DNA of 64,000 nucleotides from Blasia pusilla (GCA_050084515.1 CM114272.1:32054001-32118000), one strand, 5' to 3'. Positions 49,140 through 61,844 are shown, counted from the first letter of the stretch. The notes: generated by a model not told the origin, from the sequence alone. Translations and numbers: made by a program.

Positions 49140-50160
49140 TGAGTGGTCTTGGAATACTTGCTGACTGGCAGCGTTGCGAGCATAGTGGGTGCTAGAGAGC
49201 AGGATCAGATCCTACACCTAGCCACATGGTTTTGGTGGGAGGGGACGCATGTGTTGCGAGTTTGGGAGGATGGTAGAGTGTGTGTGGTGCCTAATCCTTT
49301 GCAAAGAGTACATTTAGTGCCTCATGCCCACGAGGAGTTGGGTCATTTTGGAGTGAAGCGGACGTACAACTTACTCCATATACAGTATTGGTAGCGAAAC
49401 ATGCAGACTGACGTTCAACAATTTATTGCCAGGTGCATGGTATGTGATCAAGTCCGAGCATAGTTCAATGCTGTGACTCCACAATTGCATCCACTCCCGA
49501 TCATGGGTTTAGGTTATAGATGGAGTTTGGATTTTGCAAGACCTTAACCTTTGACAGAGCGCCATAGTCGATATATATTGGTGATGGTCAAGCACTTCTC
49601 GAGTGGATAGAGTTGGTTGCATTGCCTGACAAAGTGAGTGAGGGAGTAGCGTATGCCTTCCTAGATGAAGTGTTGAGTCATTATGGTATACGGCATTTGA
49701 GAACTTGACGATTGCGCTACAACGGGATACGTTGAGGTATGCGACTATTTGGGGAGGTGGTTATCAATCTACTATCCGGAGATTTCATCAGGAAGACTAT
49801 GTCTACTTGCAATAGACGGCACCTACGACGTTGGATGTGACTGCAGGACGCACCATCTTGAGAGTGCATGAGATTTTGCCATCTGGTGTTATCTTATTGA
49901 AGGAACGGGATGGTATGGTTTGGAAGGACCATGTGCATTACTATTCGCCTTGTCATCTTCCCAACATTGACGGTATACTTGATCTGAGCTTAGAAGTAGT
50001 TTTTGCAGGCTTGCAATGTATGTTGTGTGGTTCTGCCCGTGGTGCAGCCACTATGCTAATCTGTGATGGATGTTCGAGAGAATGGCTTATGGCATGTCTA
50101 ACGCCACCTCTTGCTAGGGTTCCTTAGGGATGATGGATGTGTCTCAGATGTAGATAGAGT
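49140..50160 (+). pseudogene. integrase with C-terminal PHD-like finger, copy B
   Basis: The zinc-binding HHCC region reads HAHEELGHFGVKRTYNLLH and then FIARCMVC near 49,320-49,450. The core begins LGYRWSLDFARP near 49,510 with one catalytic Asp, but much of the core after about 49,690 is deleted. The C-terminal SH3-like tail (TLDVTAGRTILRVHEILPSG, 49,828-49,890) is followed by a PHD-like finger at 50,013-50,152: CMLCGSARGAATM, ICDGCSREWLMACL, TPPLARVP, stop, GWWMCLRC. The Cys pairs fit a C4HC3 PHD finger, with the expected His reading Leu. PHD fingers commonly read histone H3 tails, so the finger may have guided insertion. Integrase inserts the element into the genome. Confidence 0.8.
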
Positions 50161-50326
50161 AGGTAGTTCTAAATTCTGACTTGTGTTTGTGATACGGATG
50201 ACAAGAAGGCAACTAACGATGGAGCCACATGAGTACCCGCCCTTTTTGCTCTTAGCGTTCGAGAGATATATGTCATGGTAGGTAAGGATAGATGGCTATC
50301 TGGAGTTAAAAGGACCTAACCACCAG

Positions 50327-50339
50327 TTAGGGGGGCGAT
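50327..50339 (+). promoter_or_regulatory. polypurine tract of copy B
   Basis: TTAGGGGGGCG lies immediately before the LTR start, where plus-strand DNA synthesis is primed. Copy C has the equivalent AAGGGGGCG before its LTR. Confidence 0.7.
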
Positions 50340-50955
50340 TGGAGATATTTTGGTACTTCTTATCTCATTGTTTGGATGCCATCAGCTACCATGGGATCGT
50401 GTGTGTTTGTGTGTATATTTATCGATAGCGATGTATGTTGTGTAGCGATGTGTATGCGCACACCAGCTGTCATGACTTTTTAGGATAGATCGAAGAAATC
50501 TGGTAGAGCGCCTTTGCGAGTAGAGGAGGACAGGCTCAGGAGGTCAAGGATGACCCGTTGAGATCTTGGGGAAACTTGAGAAAGCAGGTTTGGCCTTCGT
50601 TTTGGCTCATTTGGAGCCATGTAGAGAAAGTTATTATTTTGGGTAAATTTCCATGTTTGGTAGAGTTGACTTCCCATTTTTAGAAGTGGCCCTTGACCCG
50701 CTACAGCAGGTCAAGAGGCAAGGAGGTGACTTGCGAGCATAGGTTACTGAGGAGAGAGCTTGGGAGAGGGAAGGGGGTATACCTCAAGGAGCGAGAGCTT
50801 AAGAACTCATTCTCTGTTTGTTGAACCTCTTGGCATGAGGCAGCGGAGCTATGCCTTGTGAGTGTTACCCAAGCCTCTCATTAGGAGAGTGGGTTTGGTT
50901 TGACATTGAGAGAGAGTGCACACATTTGAGAGCTATGTTGTTGAGAGAGATTTGA
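50340..50955 (+). repeat. 3' LTR of copy B
   Basis: It begins TGGAGATATTTTGG after the polypurine tract. The first 120 bases recur inverted at 43,480-43,601. The part from about 50,478 (TTTTAGGATAGATCG) onward recurs at 58,446-58,690 (+) and 62,357-61,845 (-). The downstream end is inferred from where similarity to copy D fades. Confidence 0.65.
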
Positions 50956-52916
50956 TCTACTTGATTTACATCATAACTCTGTGCTTCATGAGTATTTAAA
51001 ACCTAAAACCCAACTCGGGAACCATGGGAATGAACCAAGGGCACAAGATGAATTCAGAAAATTGCATTGGGATTTGACACCAAACCAAGTCAAAGTGGAT
51101 CGGTTATGGGCAACAATCTTGAACCTTGATCCGTGACTCATATATAGAGTCCCGATTAGAGGCTTATTTCAATGATCATTGGGCTGATAGGACTAAAAGG
51201 CACACTAGCGCCATTTGAGGTTCTTAGACTATCAAGTCTATCCCAAGTCTTTAATAACTTGTCTGTGTTAGGAAGTGAGGGGTTAGGTGAGTATCTAACT
51301 TTATCTACATCGGTTGAGCTTAAAGAGTGGCCTAGGAGATAGAGGAGACACAAGGTTAGCCAAACTGAACTATGTCTAATATGAGTGGGTTTGGATGTAA
51401 ATCACTAAGGAGAGTGTGACCCGCTCGATGCAATCTTATGGGACACATAAGAATGGCATTCAAGCGAGTAGGCGCACGACATAACTTATCAAGAAATGTA
51501 TCCCCTTCTTTCCTCCTATTTTATTGATAATTCAACCTTATCTCACCTCCAAGATTTTTATTTTTGTTAAGGCCTATCATATGTAAGTGTAAGGTAGTAG
51601 CCAAATATGAATATATATATATATAAACGGCAAGATATTCCATAATGAATTCTCAAATTCTAGATGGTTAAATTTTCAATTAACTAATCGTGAAATATGT
51701 TGGAATAGACATGTGGCGTTCTTAGGAAGTTTTAGATTCTTGGATCCCTAACAGATAGTAATATAGATTTTGGTTTAATGGCTCATGTGATACATGAAAA
51801 AAATTACATCAATTTATTTTTCAAAAAGAAAAAGAGAAAAAAACTTGTAGATAACAAAAATTTGTCAAAATAATTTCACAACCAATGTTATATGAATTTA
51901 TTTTTGAATTTCAATAAAAGGAGACTAATTGGTTGATTTGAAATTTGAAGTAGATATGAGTAGCTTGCTAATTTTGGTAGTTGGAAATGATCCATGGCAT
52001 CTTTAGAACTTTCTCTATTTTCTTACCCTTAACACAATATAGATATATCCACATTTAGACTTTTTAATACTGATAAACATGAAATCATAAAAAAATTTCA
52101 TTTACATGTAACTAAATGGAAATAAAATAACTTACCTCATTTCCTTTCAACAAGAGGCAATAAGACTCATCTTTAATCCTTTCAAAAATTTTCAGCCAAT
52201 TAGACAATACTTTCCTCCCATAATAACCAACCTTCTTAAAGGAATAATAAGATAAATGTGAACCCACATAATAAGAAGATTGAAAATATTAATTCAAATT
52301 GTAAAGGTTATTTACAATTTTATCTTTTTCATTTGTAGGAGGTTAGATATTAATAATAAGTGAGTCCTTAGACCTTCCCAAAATGAAGTGATATGCCATA
52401 AGAAGGTCAAGATGGGTGAAAATTCAAAAAATCAGTCATTGAGATTCAAGTGAGGCACAACAATTTGTGGGCCAAGACTAGTTGAGATGGGCGTGTGCCT
52501 TGAGATAAGTTTAAGGAGAAAGGGGCATAACCACTTTGTGGGTTCTATGCACAAACCAAGACAAGTGACAGGCCTCGAGGTTATTTCTTGTTAAGGGAAA
52601 GTGGTTTGGGAGTAAGGAATAGTCAAGACAAGCATTGGTACCATGAGACTAGTCATGAAATACAAATGGCAGTAAGAAATGAAGTCATGAGTCACGATGG
52701 GAAATTAACCATATATCACACATGACATGAAGCAGAAAGACAAGATGAGCTAGGTGAGAAAAACTATGAGATCCATCTAAGTCATCTTGGGATCCAATTT
52801 GCCAAATCTGAATTTGGGAATCTTAAACCATGTTTGGGTTGAGGGACTAAAGTAACGGCTTGAATGGAAACTTATGATGGAGATGGGTATTAGAACATCC
52901 ATAATTATCTAAGGGA

Positions 52917-52918
<2 letters not shown>
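50956..52918. other. AT-rich flank of copy B, nothing recognised
   Basis: No convincing gene in either strand; the longest frames are about 65 codons. Copy D does not extend into this DNA, so it is probably flanking rather than element sequence. Confidence 0.5.

Positions 52919-53002
<84 letters not shown>
52919..53002. repeat. (CT)n microsatellite
   Basis: About 42 CT dinucleotides without interruption. Confidence 0.97.
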
Positions 53003-53005
<3 letters not shown>

Positions 53006-53289
53006 AATATGCTAACTACTTGGAATGAATATAAAATCATATTTTATGTTTGGCCATGTTTTTAACTATGAGCTAGGATATCAATAACATTCAAGATGTA
53101 TCTCGAGAATAGTCCGGTACGCATCGGCTTGGGTGAGCGACAGAGGGACTTAGGACAAGGGTTGGAGACAAGGCTCCCAATAGCAACAATATGCATCTTG
53201 CGAGACTCAAAACCAATATGTGTACAATATTTTATATGAGTCTTCTTTGTGAGACCTATGACTAGTTGGATTTCAAAATCCAACTCAAG

Positions 53290-53790
53290 TTATGAGCTTT
53301 TAGTCACAAATCCATTTTGCTTGAAACTTTGCAAGAGAGCTACATATATCTTGGGAATCAAGCGTAACAAAATTAATCTCTAGACGAGATACTTGGACAA
53401 GATGGAAAATGAAAAGACTTTTTCATTGAAGGTTTAATGTTGCAAGTCCACAAAAGAGTTAACACTTTTTGAGATCTTGGTCACAACTCGTTTTTGCTTC
53501 AAACTTTGCAAGAGAGCTACATACATCCTCGTGATCAAGTGTAACAAAATTCAGCTCTAGATGAGATACTTGGACAAGATGAAAAATGAAAAGACCTTAT
53601 TTTCATTAAAGGTTTAATGGCGTGCATCTAAAAATGAGTTAAAAATTTATGAGATTTTGGGCACAACTCCATTTTGCCTGAAACTTAGCGAGAGAACTAC
53701 ATATACCTTGGGGATCAAGTGTAAAAAAATTTAAATTTAGATGAGATGCTTGGACAAGATGAAAAATGAAAAGATCTAGATCTTCTTTTA
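53290..53790 (-). repeat. 180-bp satellite, inverted partial array
   Basis: About 2.7 units of the same satellite as at 36.54-37.74 kb, on the opposite strand. Anchors GTTAACACTTTTTGAGATC (53,458) and GTTAAAAATTTATGAGAT (53,638) are 180 bases apart. Each unit carries GAGATACTTGGACAAGATG or a close variant. Confidence 0.88.
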
Positions 53791-55049
53791 AAAATCCATT
53801 CTCTATTCTTAAAAAAAAAATCATTCCTCAATTAATTTTAATATGATAACTTACTCACCGAAATAATAGCACCTTACCTTAAATTTTAAATATATGTACT
53901 CTTTCTCCTTTAAAATTAGTTTTCCCTTATTATCAAATATTAATTGAGGGAATAAATTTTATTAAAAAAAATATTTGTTCTAATCATCCCACTACTTTTA
54001 TGATACACCTAGAATAATCCATTATCATATCAATCAATAAAACTACTAAGTAATAAGTAATGAATACAATACTTTAGTCTGTCTTTTTGATTCATTTCCC
54101 CTATCCATTTAATTTTATTCAAGTTACAAAATTCAACCATGTTGCAATTTTCTCTTAGTGTACCATATATTTCTCTTATTGTACATACAGGGTCTCAAGT
54201 TATAATTTAGATTTATAAAATATGATATAGATTTTTTTTACAAAATTTGAATTCATAATTTTCAAATTATTTATAATAATGGATTAAAGCATTCCTCTCG
54301 TTCTACTTTTCAGTTTAAGATAGGCCCATCGGGAAAAAAATTCAAAATATAATTTTTGGATATTTATTACTTTCTAGAATAATTAATCAGATCTCCTTAT
54401 CAAGTAGAAGTTAAAAATGTTCTAAAATATGCAAAAAATTCTATAATAAATATAAGAATTAAATTTGTATCAAACAAACATTTCTTCATCGTACCTTCCA
54501 CCTTACCCAAGGACTTACAACCCTAGAGAAAACTTTGATTCATTTCATGAACTTACTTCATGGATAACATTCATAAGTCTCCTAAGTGGAAGATTTTGAA
54601 ATATTTTTTTACAAAAAATGGGTGACAGCCCACAAAACATCTGGATTGAGAGAAATCTCATATTTATGCACATTATAAAGATATAAATATGAACTCATTC
54701 TATCTAATCTGATTCATCAACATATATATGTAACACCGGTCTAGACGTCTCACCAACTATTCCTTGTCTTCCTCTAACTCTGATCATGCGCGTTCCCCCT
54801 CCACGAGGAATAGTCCTCTCCAACGCAATATTGGCTTCACTGTCATCTGTTTCTTATGGTGCTTATGGTGGAAACATCTCCCTATCTCTCTCTCAGGATC
54901 CAAAGAGTTCCTCCTGCATTCGACAAGGGTAATGGTATGTTCGAGGATATCCCCCTTCGATCCTTTGAGGAATATCTTCCCATAAGAAAGGTGGCAAGAT
55001 TAATTTGAGTCTCCTCAAGATAAGATCATCCATCAATGGACTTTGATGA
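53791..55049. other. AT-rich spacer, nothing recognised
   Basis: Low-complexity AT-rich DNA to about 54,750, then a less AT-rich patch with short frames on both strands. No family was recognised. Confidence 0.5.
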
Positions 55050-56440
55050 TGGTTTAGCACAAGTTATTAGGCGTGAGGGCCCCTCCTTCAACTACTACCA
55101 TTGCCTTCATCCAACCAGATAGATCTTGATCTTGTCTGCTTAGCTTCAAAAATGTTGGGGCCAATATTAAAGAAGCATAGTTGGCAGCGTTTGGATCCAC
55201 AACATTGTGCCATATTACGCGTAGAGCAAGAGGCCACAATTGCTCGATAGGTTGAAAGAAGATCATATCAACCTCCTCACAAGACGGCCCTCAAGTAGAG
55301 TTATCTCGTGGGTGAGTTCTCCCACGTTATGCCTTGCTCTCCATCGCAACAATTCATCCATTTCTTGTTGTCGTCTTGCCGTAATGGATTCATATGCCCT
55401 CCTCCATTGCTTTGTATGGTCAACCATTACAACTCTTTGTCTTCTATGGAGGTCATCTCTAGCAATTGATTCCTTCACCATCCTCTCCATATCTTCCTAA
55501 ATTTTTTCATGCTCTTCAGACAACTATAGGTGCTTGCCCTTCAAAATTTTGAAGTATGCTTCCAAATCAATAGTGCATTGGGAATTTTTTATTAAACTTT
55601 CCAACTATGATAGATGAGACATAACCTCACTATTATCCGGAGTACTCTCCCAATGAAAGGTTTTGGGAAGAGCGTTGCTATGTATAGGGCGATCATAACT
55701 CTCTTCGGGCCCATCAAAGCTCATATTACGACCTACACTGAGGTCATTCAAAACATCTCGTCTATCCTCAAAATTCTCCATCCCCATCTGGACTCGCCCT
55801 TCATCTTCACTCTTGTAATGTATCTCTTGTTTGGTCGGCCGATTTGTTCTGTGTCCATCCAAGGAAGATAGTATGCCTCTAAGGCTTCTTGAAAATCCAC
55901 CTTGTCGATATTGGCCTGATGATGCTCATGGTGATGAAGCTCCCATTCTTGGTCGTTTTGACTATGTTGGTGGGGTTACACTATCTTCAACTCTGGGTAT
56001 CTTATCTCTTCTTGAAGACCCATCCTCCACATCTCCATAATGAACCTCCATGTCCTTCTTCAACTCCGCAACTTTGAGTTAGACAAATACCTTGCTCATT
56101 AACTTCCTTTTCTTCATGGGGAGGTCCTCGTAATTTGGAAGGCCATTGAATAAGGCCCAATCCTGTTTTCCACCCATTTCCTTCCATTTTCCTTAAAAAT
56201 TCACAAATCGCACCCTCCAGCCATTTGAGCCACAACTTCTTGAACTCTGCTTTCAAAATTTGTGAGTTAATGGCGCTTTCCAAGTGCGCCTTCAATTCAT
56301 TTTCCGTGATGAATTTTGAGACCGTCTTCTTGTTCATCTTTGCACGCCTTGATTATCTGCGTATATCGTGACTTTCTTCCTCTCTTCCGTCACCCTCTTT
56401 GTGGCGAGGACTACGATCTTCATGAGGTGGAAACTCCATC
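55050..56440 (-). pseudogene. unrecognised charged, coiled-coil-like coding remnant
   Basis: Three minus-strand open pieces lie in line. The first, 56,337-56,002, has MNKKTVSKFITENELKAHLE and an upstream extension to about 56,430. The second is 55,862-55,605. The third, 55,490-55,263, includes RRAYESITARRQQEMDELLR. They are rich in charged residues, and the last is predicted helical by eye. Stops separate them. They follow the kinase-like remnant on the same strand and could be exons or broken parts of one gene, but I do not recognise the family. Confidence 0.35.
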
Positions 56441-56634
56441 TTGTCTTATAGCAAAATCCAAAAGGACAAGGTGGTTTATAAAAGATTCCAATAATAGTGA
56501 CACGATGACACACAATACATCCATATATCAACCAAACTTAATCATTTATAAACATTCACAGTCACATATTCATCTTCTTCAACCAAGTCTTCCATTTCTC
56601 ATAAAAAATATAATCTCCTTAAACGGATTTACAA

Positions 56635-57506
56635 TCACATTATCATGGTTATTGGCCTTAATCTCGAATCTGCATTGTTTACACCTAATATTTTTGCATT
56701 TGCTCTAATATATGCAATAAGATACTTTAAGCTTTTGCGATAAGAGGGGTTTGGAGCTACTACCCACTTTCGAATCCTTTCCAAATAAGTAAATCTCACT
56801 TTCGTGTGGGCATCCCCAACAACGAGGTTGTATGTCACATAGTTCAAATTTTTCATAATCATTCTTCGGGCATAGATTTTAGTGGCTATGCCAAAAGGAA
56901 GACTCCAGTGCTATGTGCCCGAGATGTTTTTTTTTCATGCTGCTACCATCTATGAGGTGACTTTAAGCAATCATCAGCCCACAAAGAATTTCCTCCGACC
57001 CCGATGTATGGGTTTGATAAAATGTTCTTAGCATGAAAGTCAATATGAAGAACCCTATACTTGTGGACAGTCTCTATGGTACCAAGAAGGGAAATCACAA
57101 GCTGGATAATATTAGATGCTATCGCGAGACATGTGATCTTTTTCAACCCTACTAAACTAGCCCTGCCATTCTTCAAAGTATGGCATGCTCGCAACCAATT
57201 TTCAAGGTGCCCACCATTCCAATGTGGATAGATGAAATGCGGTGGATCCTCGATCAACCTTCCCACCATGCGAACAAAACCTCGATGTAAAATAGTCGTA
57301 AAAATCTCCTCGTGCATCATCGATTTTCTTGAAAATGATCGATATGATTCCTTAAACATCTTAATGCAATGGTAAATATCTTCACTAAAGCCAAGGATTT
57401 GGTTTATTTTACAACTATACACAGTTCCTTGTAAACCTGATCCTACAATGTTCTCAAGATCATCTCCTACTACTACGTTCTTGTCAAAATCCATGTAACT
57501 CCACAT
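56635..57506 (-). pseudogene. protein kinase-like remnant
   Basis: The minus-strand 187-codon frame (57,506-56,943) shows a glycine loop GSGLQGTVY, a possible VAIK-like lysine in CIKMFKESY, and a catalytic-loop-like VLHIDFHAKNIL, matching H-D-x4-N. A clear DFG is not visible. After stops near 56,940 and 56,900 the frame resumes at 56,862-56,635 with ARRMIMKNLNYVTYNLVV, which fits the region after the activation segment, and a final SRLRP word. The domain order fits a kinase C-lobe. It is probably a pseudogene, though an intron cannot be excluded. The kinase family was not identified. Confidence 0.55.
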
Positions 57507-58445
57507 CGAGCTAACAATGTCTGTCCCACAGAAGTATTGCGTCCCTTGAAAATAAGTTGAGCATTTCTTAACTCTACACTAAATCTGTCTATGAGAGTTG
57601 TCTCAGCAACATTCAACTTCTCATTCTTATCTATATTATTATGGGAGAGTGTCTTCATGATTTGCAAACACCTCTCTGTTTGACACGTGGCAATTGGGCA
57701 ACAGCAAGAAAATATTTCACATCTTTCGGATAACAAGAAAACAGTTTGAATTTGTGTGCAATATCATTAATCCCTTTCCTTCACAGGCTATACACTAACA
57801 AAAGCTTTTTAATTTCTCGTGCATTGCACAGGCAGTTTAGTAGTATGTCTTGAGATCGACATACACTTTCTCCATGTGAACGTCTTGTTGGGCACAAAAT
57901 TTACTTAACCTCTCGGCCTCTTTGGCATCCAATTCCTAGTTAAATGCCTTTAAAACTCTCTTGGATCTTTGCAATTCCAAGGTGTAGTATTGGAAACCAT
58001 CCATACCCCTTGAAATGTAGGATCGTCTCTTCTCTAATGTAAGCTAGAAAAATGAGTATAACCATGCCTCTCTTATGACCATGTTGAATTCATTACTGGA
58101 ATTACTCTTTACCTCTTGGCACTATCATTGGACTCATTTCGGTTATCTCCCGCTCTTGATGATCCAACTCCACTAGACAGTTCGCTCGGAGGAAGGAGAT
58201 AAAAAGATCTCTTACAAAAACCTACAAAAGAAATGTACGAATTGAAGATAAGGAAGTACCAAAAAAATAATGATGGGTCATGCTGAAATAAGGGCTCGAG
58301 CAATGTACACGCCCACGAGTGATGGAGCGGGGTTTGGATTTAGGATTAGGCACTCAAAGGGAATATATGCGTGTTTAGATAAGTTTCCTTGACCACCTCC
58401 ACATCCTCGATGTGTTAAGGGTGTCACATCTTTTAGAATAGATAT
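57507..58445. other. flank of the kinase-like remnant
   Basis: A minus-strand frame at 57,736-57,473 overlaps the kinase N-terminus and might be its upstream part. The rest contains only short frames, and nothing was recognised. Confidence 0.35.
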
Positions 58446-59588
58446 AGTAGAAAGCCTTCATGGGTAGTGGAGGGCAGCCTCAAGAGGTCGAGGATGACCT
58501 GTTGAGGCCATGGGTAACTTGAGATAGAAGGTTTCTCCTTCATTTTGGCTCATTTGGAGCCATATAGAGAAACTTACTATTTTTTTAAAGTTCCCATTTT
58601 GATAATAGTTAAATTTTCACTTTGGGAAGTGGCCCTTGATCCGCTACATTAGCTCAAGAGCCAAGGAGGTGACCCGCGAGCATTGGTGGCTAGGCATGCA
58701 AACTAACATTGAGCAATTTGTTGCTAGATGCATGGTGTGTGATCGATTATGGGCATCGTTCAATGCTCTGAATCCACAGTTGCATCCACTTCCGATCATG
58801 ATTTTAGGTTATATATGGGATTCTTATTTTGTAGGACCTTTATTTTTTACGAAGCGCCATAGTCGTTATGTGTTGATGATGGTAGAATACTTCTCGTAGT
58901 GGATAAAGTTGGTTGCATTGCCTGAAAAAGGGAGTGAGGGAGTAGCGTATGCCTTCCTAGAATGAGTGTTGAGTCATTATGGCATACCACCTTAGTTTCG
59001 CGGGGAGTTTTAGGCCATGTGTGATCGAGTGTTGATCGACCACGACACCACTTTGCGAGATCATCATGAGGCAAATGGACTAGTGCAGAGGGTTGTGCAG
59101 AAGGTGAAGAGAGGTTTAGGTAAGTATGACTTGTAGAGAGGTCGCCTAGGAGATTGGGACCTCCAGTCGCCGTGATTGGCAATGGGATACAGATTTAGCA
59201 TGCAGGCCTCCTTAACATCTTTCTCACCGTATTTGTTGTTGTATGGTTGAGAGCCATATTTACGTGCAACCATTCGTCAAGATGCTGGTGAGGTGTTGAA
59301 CCTTGATGACCTTGATGTATGGATATGAGCATGTTCTCAGAGGGCTGATTTATTTTGGAGAGTGATGCCCATGGTGTTTGAAAACTTGGCGATTGCGCAA
59401 CATCAGGATAAATTGAGGTATGCGACTATTCGGAGAGATGGTTATCGACCTACTATCTGAAGGTCTCATCAAGGAGACTATGTCTACTTGCAACAGACGG
59501 AACCCAAAACGTTGGATGTGATTTCAGGGTACACCATCTTAAGAGGGCGTGAGGTTTTGCCATATGGTGTTCTTTTATTGGAGGGTGC
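58446..59588 (+). mobile_element. retrotransposon copy D, plus-strand half (LTR and integrase)
   Basis: An LTR piece (58,446-58,680) matching 50,490-50,740 joins directly to integrase. The joint lies near 58,682, where LTR GAGCAT and integrase TATTGGT share a few bases. The integrase ends inside its C-terminal tail at about 59,588, where sequence switches to the inverted gag half. All genes between LTR and integrase are missing, so this is a rearranged fragment. Confidence 0.75.
58683..59588 (+). pseudogene. integrase, copy D
   Basis: The open frame to 58,899 reads FVARCMVCDRLWASFNALNP (zinc-binding Cys pair), PLPIMILGYIWDSYFVGP and TKRHSRYVLMMVEYFS. After stops it continues with GVAYAFLE, VLSHYGIPP, DHDTTLRDHHEANGLVQR, VVQKVKRGL and SPYLLLYG, covering the core that copy B lost. 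The Glu expected in the GL-ER word reads Gln, which would abolish catalysis. The tail reads YVYLQQTEPKTLDVISG. No PHD-like finger follows because the copy is truncated. Confidence 0.78.
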
Positions 59589-60240
59589 ACGAAAAGTTGC
59601 TGCATAGGTGGTGCAGGAAACCGTGACTGCTCTGGTGCATGACTCATGGTTGTTACACTCTCCTCGGCCATCTTGTACTCAATACACTCGGCCATCTCTC
59701 AATGTGGTTGAGGTGCGCATCAAAACTACTGCATCCCTCACCCATTTTCGCAAGTCTCGTTCCAGCATTCCATACCAGGCCTCAACGGCCTAGGCCTCTA
59801 TCACCCCCTGAGTGACACTAATCAAACAACGAAGATGAGTAAATTCCTCATGAAAACTCTCCCCTACATGCCTATGGAAGTTGTGGATATTCTGCAACTT
59901 CTCGATTCGTACCTCTTGGTAGTTTCTGTGCAACTCTGCAAAGAAATCAACCATGAGGTTGAACCTAGGACAAACCTCACTAGACGATGCAACCACCCTA
60001 GTCTAACTCACCTCTCCTAGACTCTCATTGGTTGTAGAGGAAGTAACCTCCCCTAGCTCGTCCTCCTCATCTGGAAATGGCTCAGTCCATGACTCGTAAT
60101 GAGGGTTATAGAAGAGTCTCTAGGCCTCAATCTCGGTAGAGTCTCTAGGCCTCTACGCCTCAATATGTAGATACTCTATAGTACCTACAACTCTCAAATT
60201 CCTCTAAGCCCTCTCCCTTGTGTGAGGATGACACTAAAAG
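59589..60240 (-). pseudogene. gag remnant, copy D
   Basis: Minus-strand frames show FAELHRNYQEVRIEKL, HNFHRHVGESFHEEFTH and SVTQGVIEA (59,996-59,790), then ECIEYKMAEESVTTMSH and FPAPPMQQ (59,695-59,453). These match copy B gag. Stops separate the pieces, and the zinc knuckle is absent. Confidence 0.75.
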
Positions 60241-61135
60241 AGGTTGAGATGGGCCCTCGCGTGGAGACTCTTGAAACCTCGTGCCACTTTGCATAAAACG
60301 TGTAGAGCTACTCTCAATCTCGCGAGCAATCCCTCAACCATTCAGAACTAACATATGCGGCACTCAATTTCCACTAACTCCCACCGAGATGTATGTAGTG
60401 CGGCAAGAAGTGATGTGGTGCGACAAATCACTAGTCTATCATCTCATCAACATAACATATCCAAAACTTTGGATATCCCACATATGTCTATATTGAGAGC
60501 ATTAATGATGCTCTCAGCATCCGCACAAATCCAATATGCTAGATAACTACCCAATATCCAGAATTCCCTCATAGGTGCAAGGCAAAAGACTAAAATGGAT
60601 AATCTGGAAATAATTTCGTCGTCACTCCTTAGCAATTGCAAACCTCGATCCCAACTTGATCATGAAGATAACTCCTCATGTCAGCAAGTTGTGCTCCCTC
60701 GATGTTGACTAGGCTCAAACCCCCTTGATGTGCGGTGTGGGTACAATGGTACGGGATGACAATATTGGCGACACGGAACGACAACAAAGGGCATGATGCT
60801 CGGTGATGGGATGCGACACACAGTGTAATCCCCTTCTCTATGAGTAATATACCTTTGGCTCCTCAATGTTGGTGCGGCTTTGCGATCAAGAGGGTGGGGT
60901 GCGGCCACGAGCAACACGTCTCGACAATCGAAAGCGTATTGCAACTAAGAGAATCAGAGCATTGTACTTGATCATTGTCAAGCGGCAACCAATCATTCTG
61001 CATGGCTGACCATATGTGAAAACTCGACCCCATCCGACCACGATACCTGAGTAGCGACGAGCGATAGTCAACAGTCGTCGAATATATGACGGTGGATGAT
61101 CGATGAAGGTCAGTGGCAATTATCCTATGTCACAC
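60240..61135 (-). other. retrotransposon leader, copy D
   Basis: It aligns with the copy B leader at 43,900-44,560, for example around CCGCACATCAAG and GAGGAGTTATCTT. It has no coding frame that is shared with copy B. Confidence 0.6.
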
Positions 61136-61844
61136 ATGGATAAACATGCCTCTATTTTAACCTTTTTTCAAAAGTTAATATCTATTTTTTTTCCACTCCA
61201 ATAATCCCTTAAAAGAAGGGTCAACTCACTGCTATTATCTCAATTTTGGCTCATACTCCACTAAGCCCCATAAATCTTGGGTCAACACCCAAGATTTGTC
61301 CTTTGCATTGAAATAACTTTAGTGCATAGAACAAGGGAATAAATTTTCTAACCCCACCAAAGGAAATTACAAGATTTCAAAATTTCTACCTTCACACTTT
61401 GGCTGGCTATGGCAGCCCCACGAGAATGATCACAACTTTGAGCTCCAATATAGAAATTGCACACCATTTCTTCGAAAGTGTGAATGCCTTATTACTCTAC
61501 AAGGTCATAAAATACATCTAAAATTGGCAGCGATTGTAGTACGACCCACAACCTAAAGTCCTATGAAAAATTTGATAGCGCTTCCGTGATGATTTCTCTA
61601 AAAAAAAACGAAAACTTATATAAATGAAATCCAACAAGCTGAAGGGTGCTATCGGAAGTACTAGGATCAAGAACCCCATCTCCATACTCAATTTTTAACA
61701 AAATTTGGGCAGCGCTTCCGTGCGCTACTCTCATGTATAAAAATCTGCCTAACAAGGCACTCAAATGAACGGCTCTTGCTCCCATAAGCCAATGAATCCC
61801 AACCTGCAGTAACAACGAGACACTAGCGAGCTCGCGCATTGTAG

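Larger units (their letters stand above)
43620..50955 (+). mobile_element. Ty3/gypsy DNMT-bearing retrotransposon, copy B (most complete)
   Basis: In order on the plus strand: leader (43,620-44,540), gag with zinc knuckle (44,557-45,720), protease remnant (45,720-45,900), linker, DNMT3-like methyltransferase (46,236-47,300), reverse transcriptase and RNase H (47,530-48,930), integrase (49,140-49,930), PHD-like finger (50,010-50,155), polypurine tract and 3' LTR. Stops and frameshifts occur in most domains, and most of the protease is deleted relative to copy C. A same-orientation 5' LTR was not found. Confidence 0.88.
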
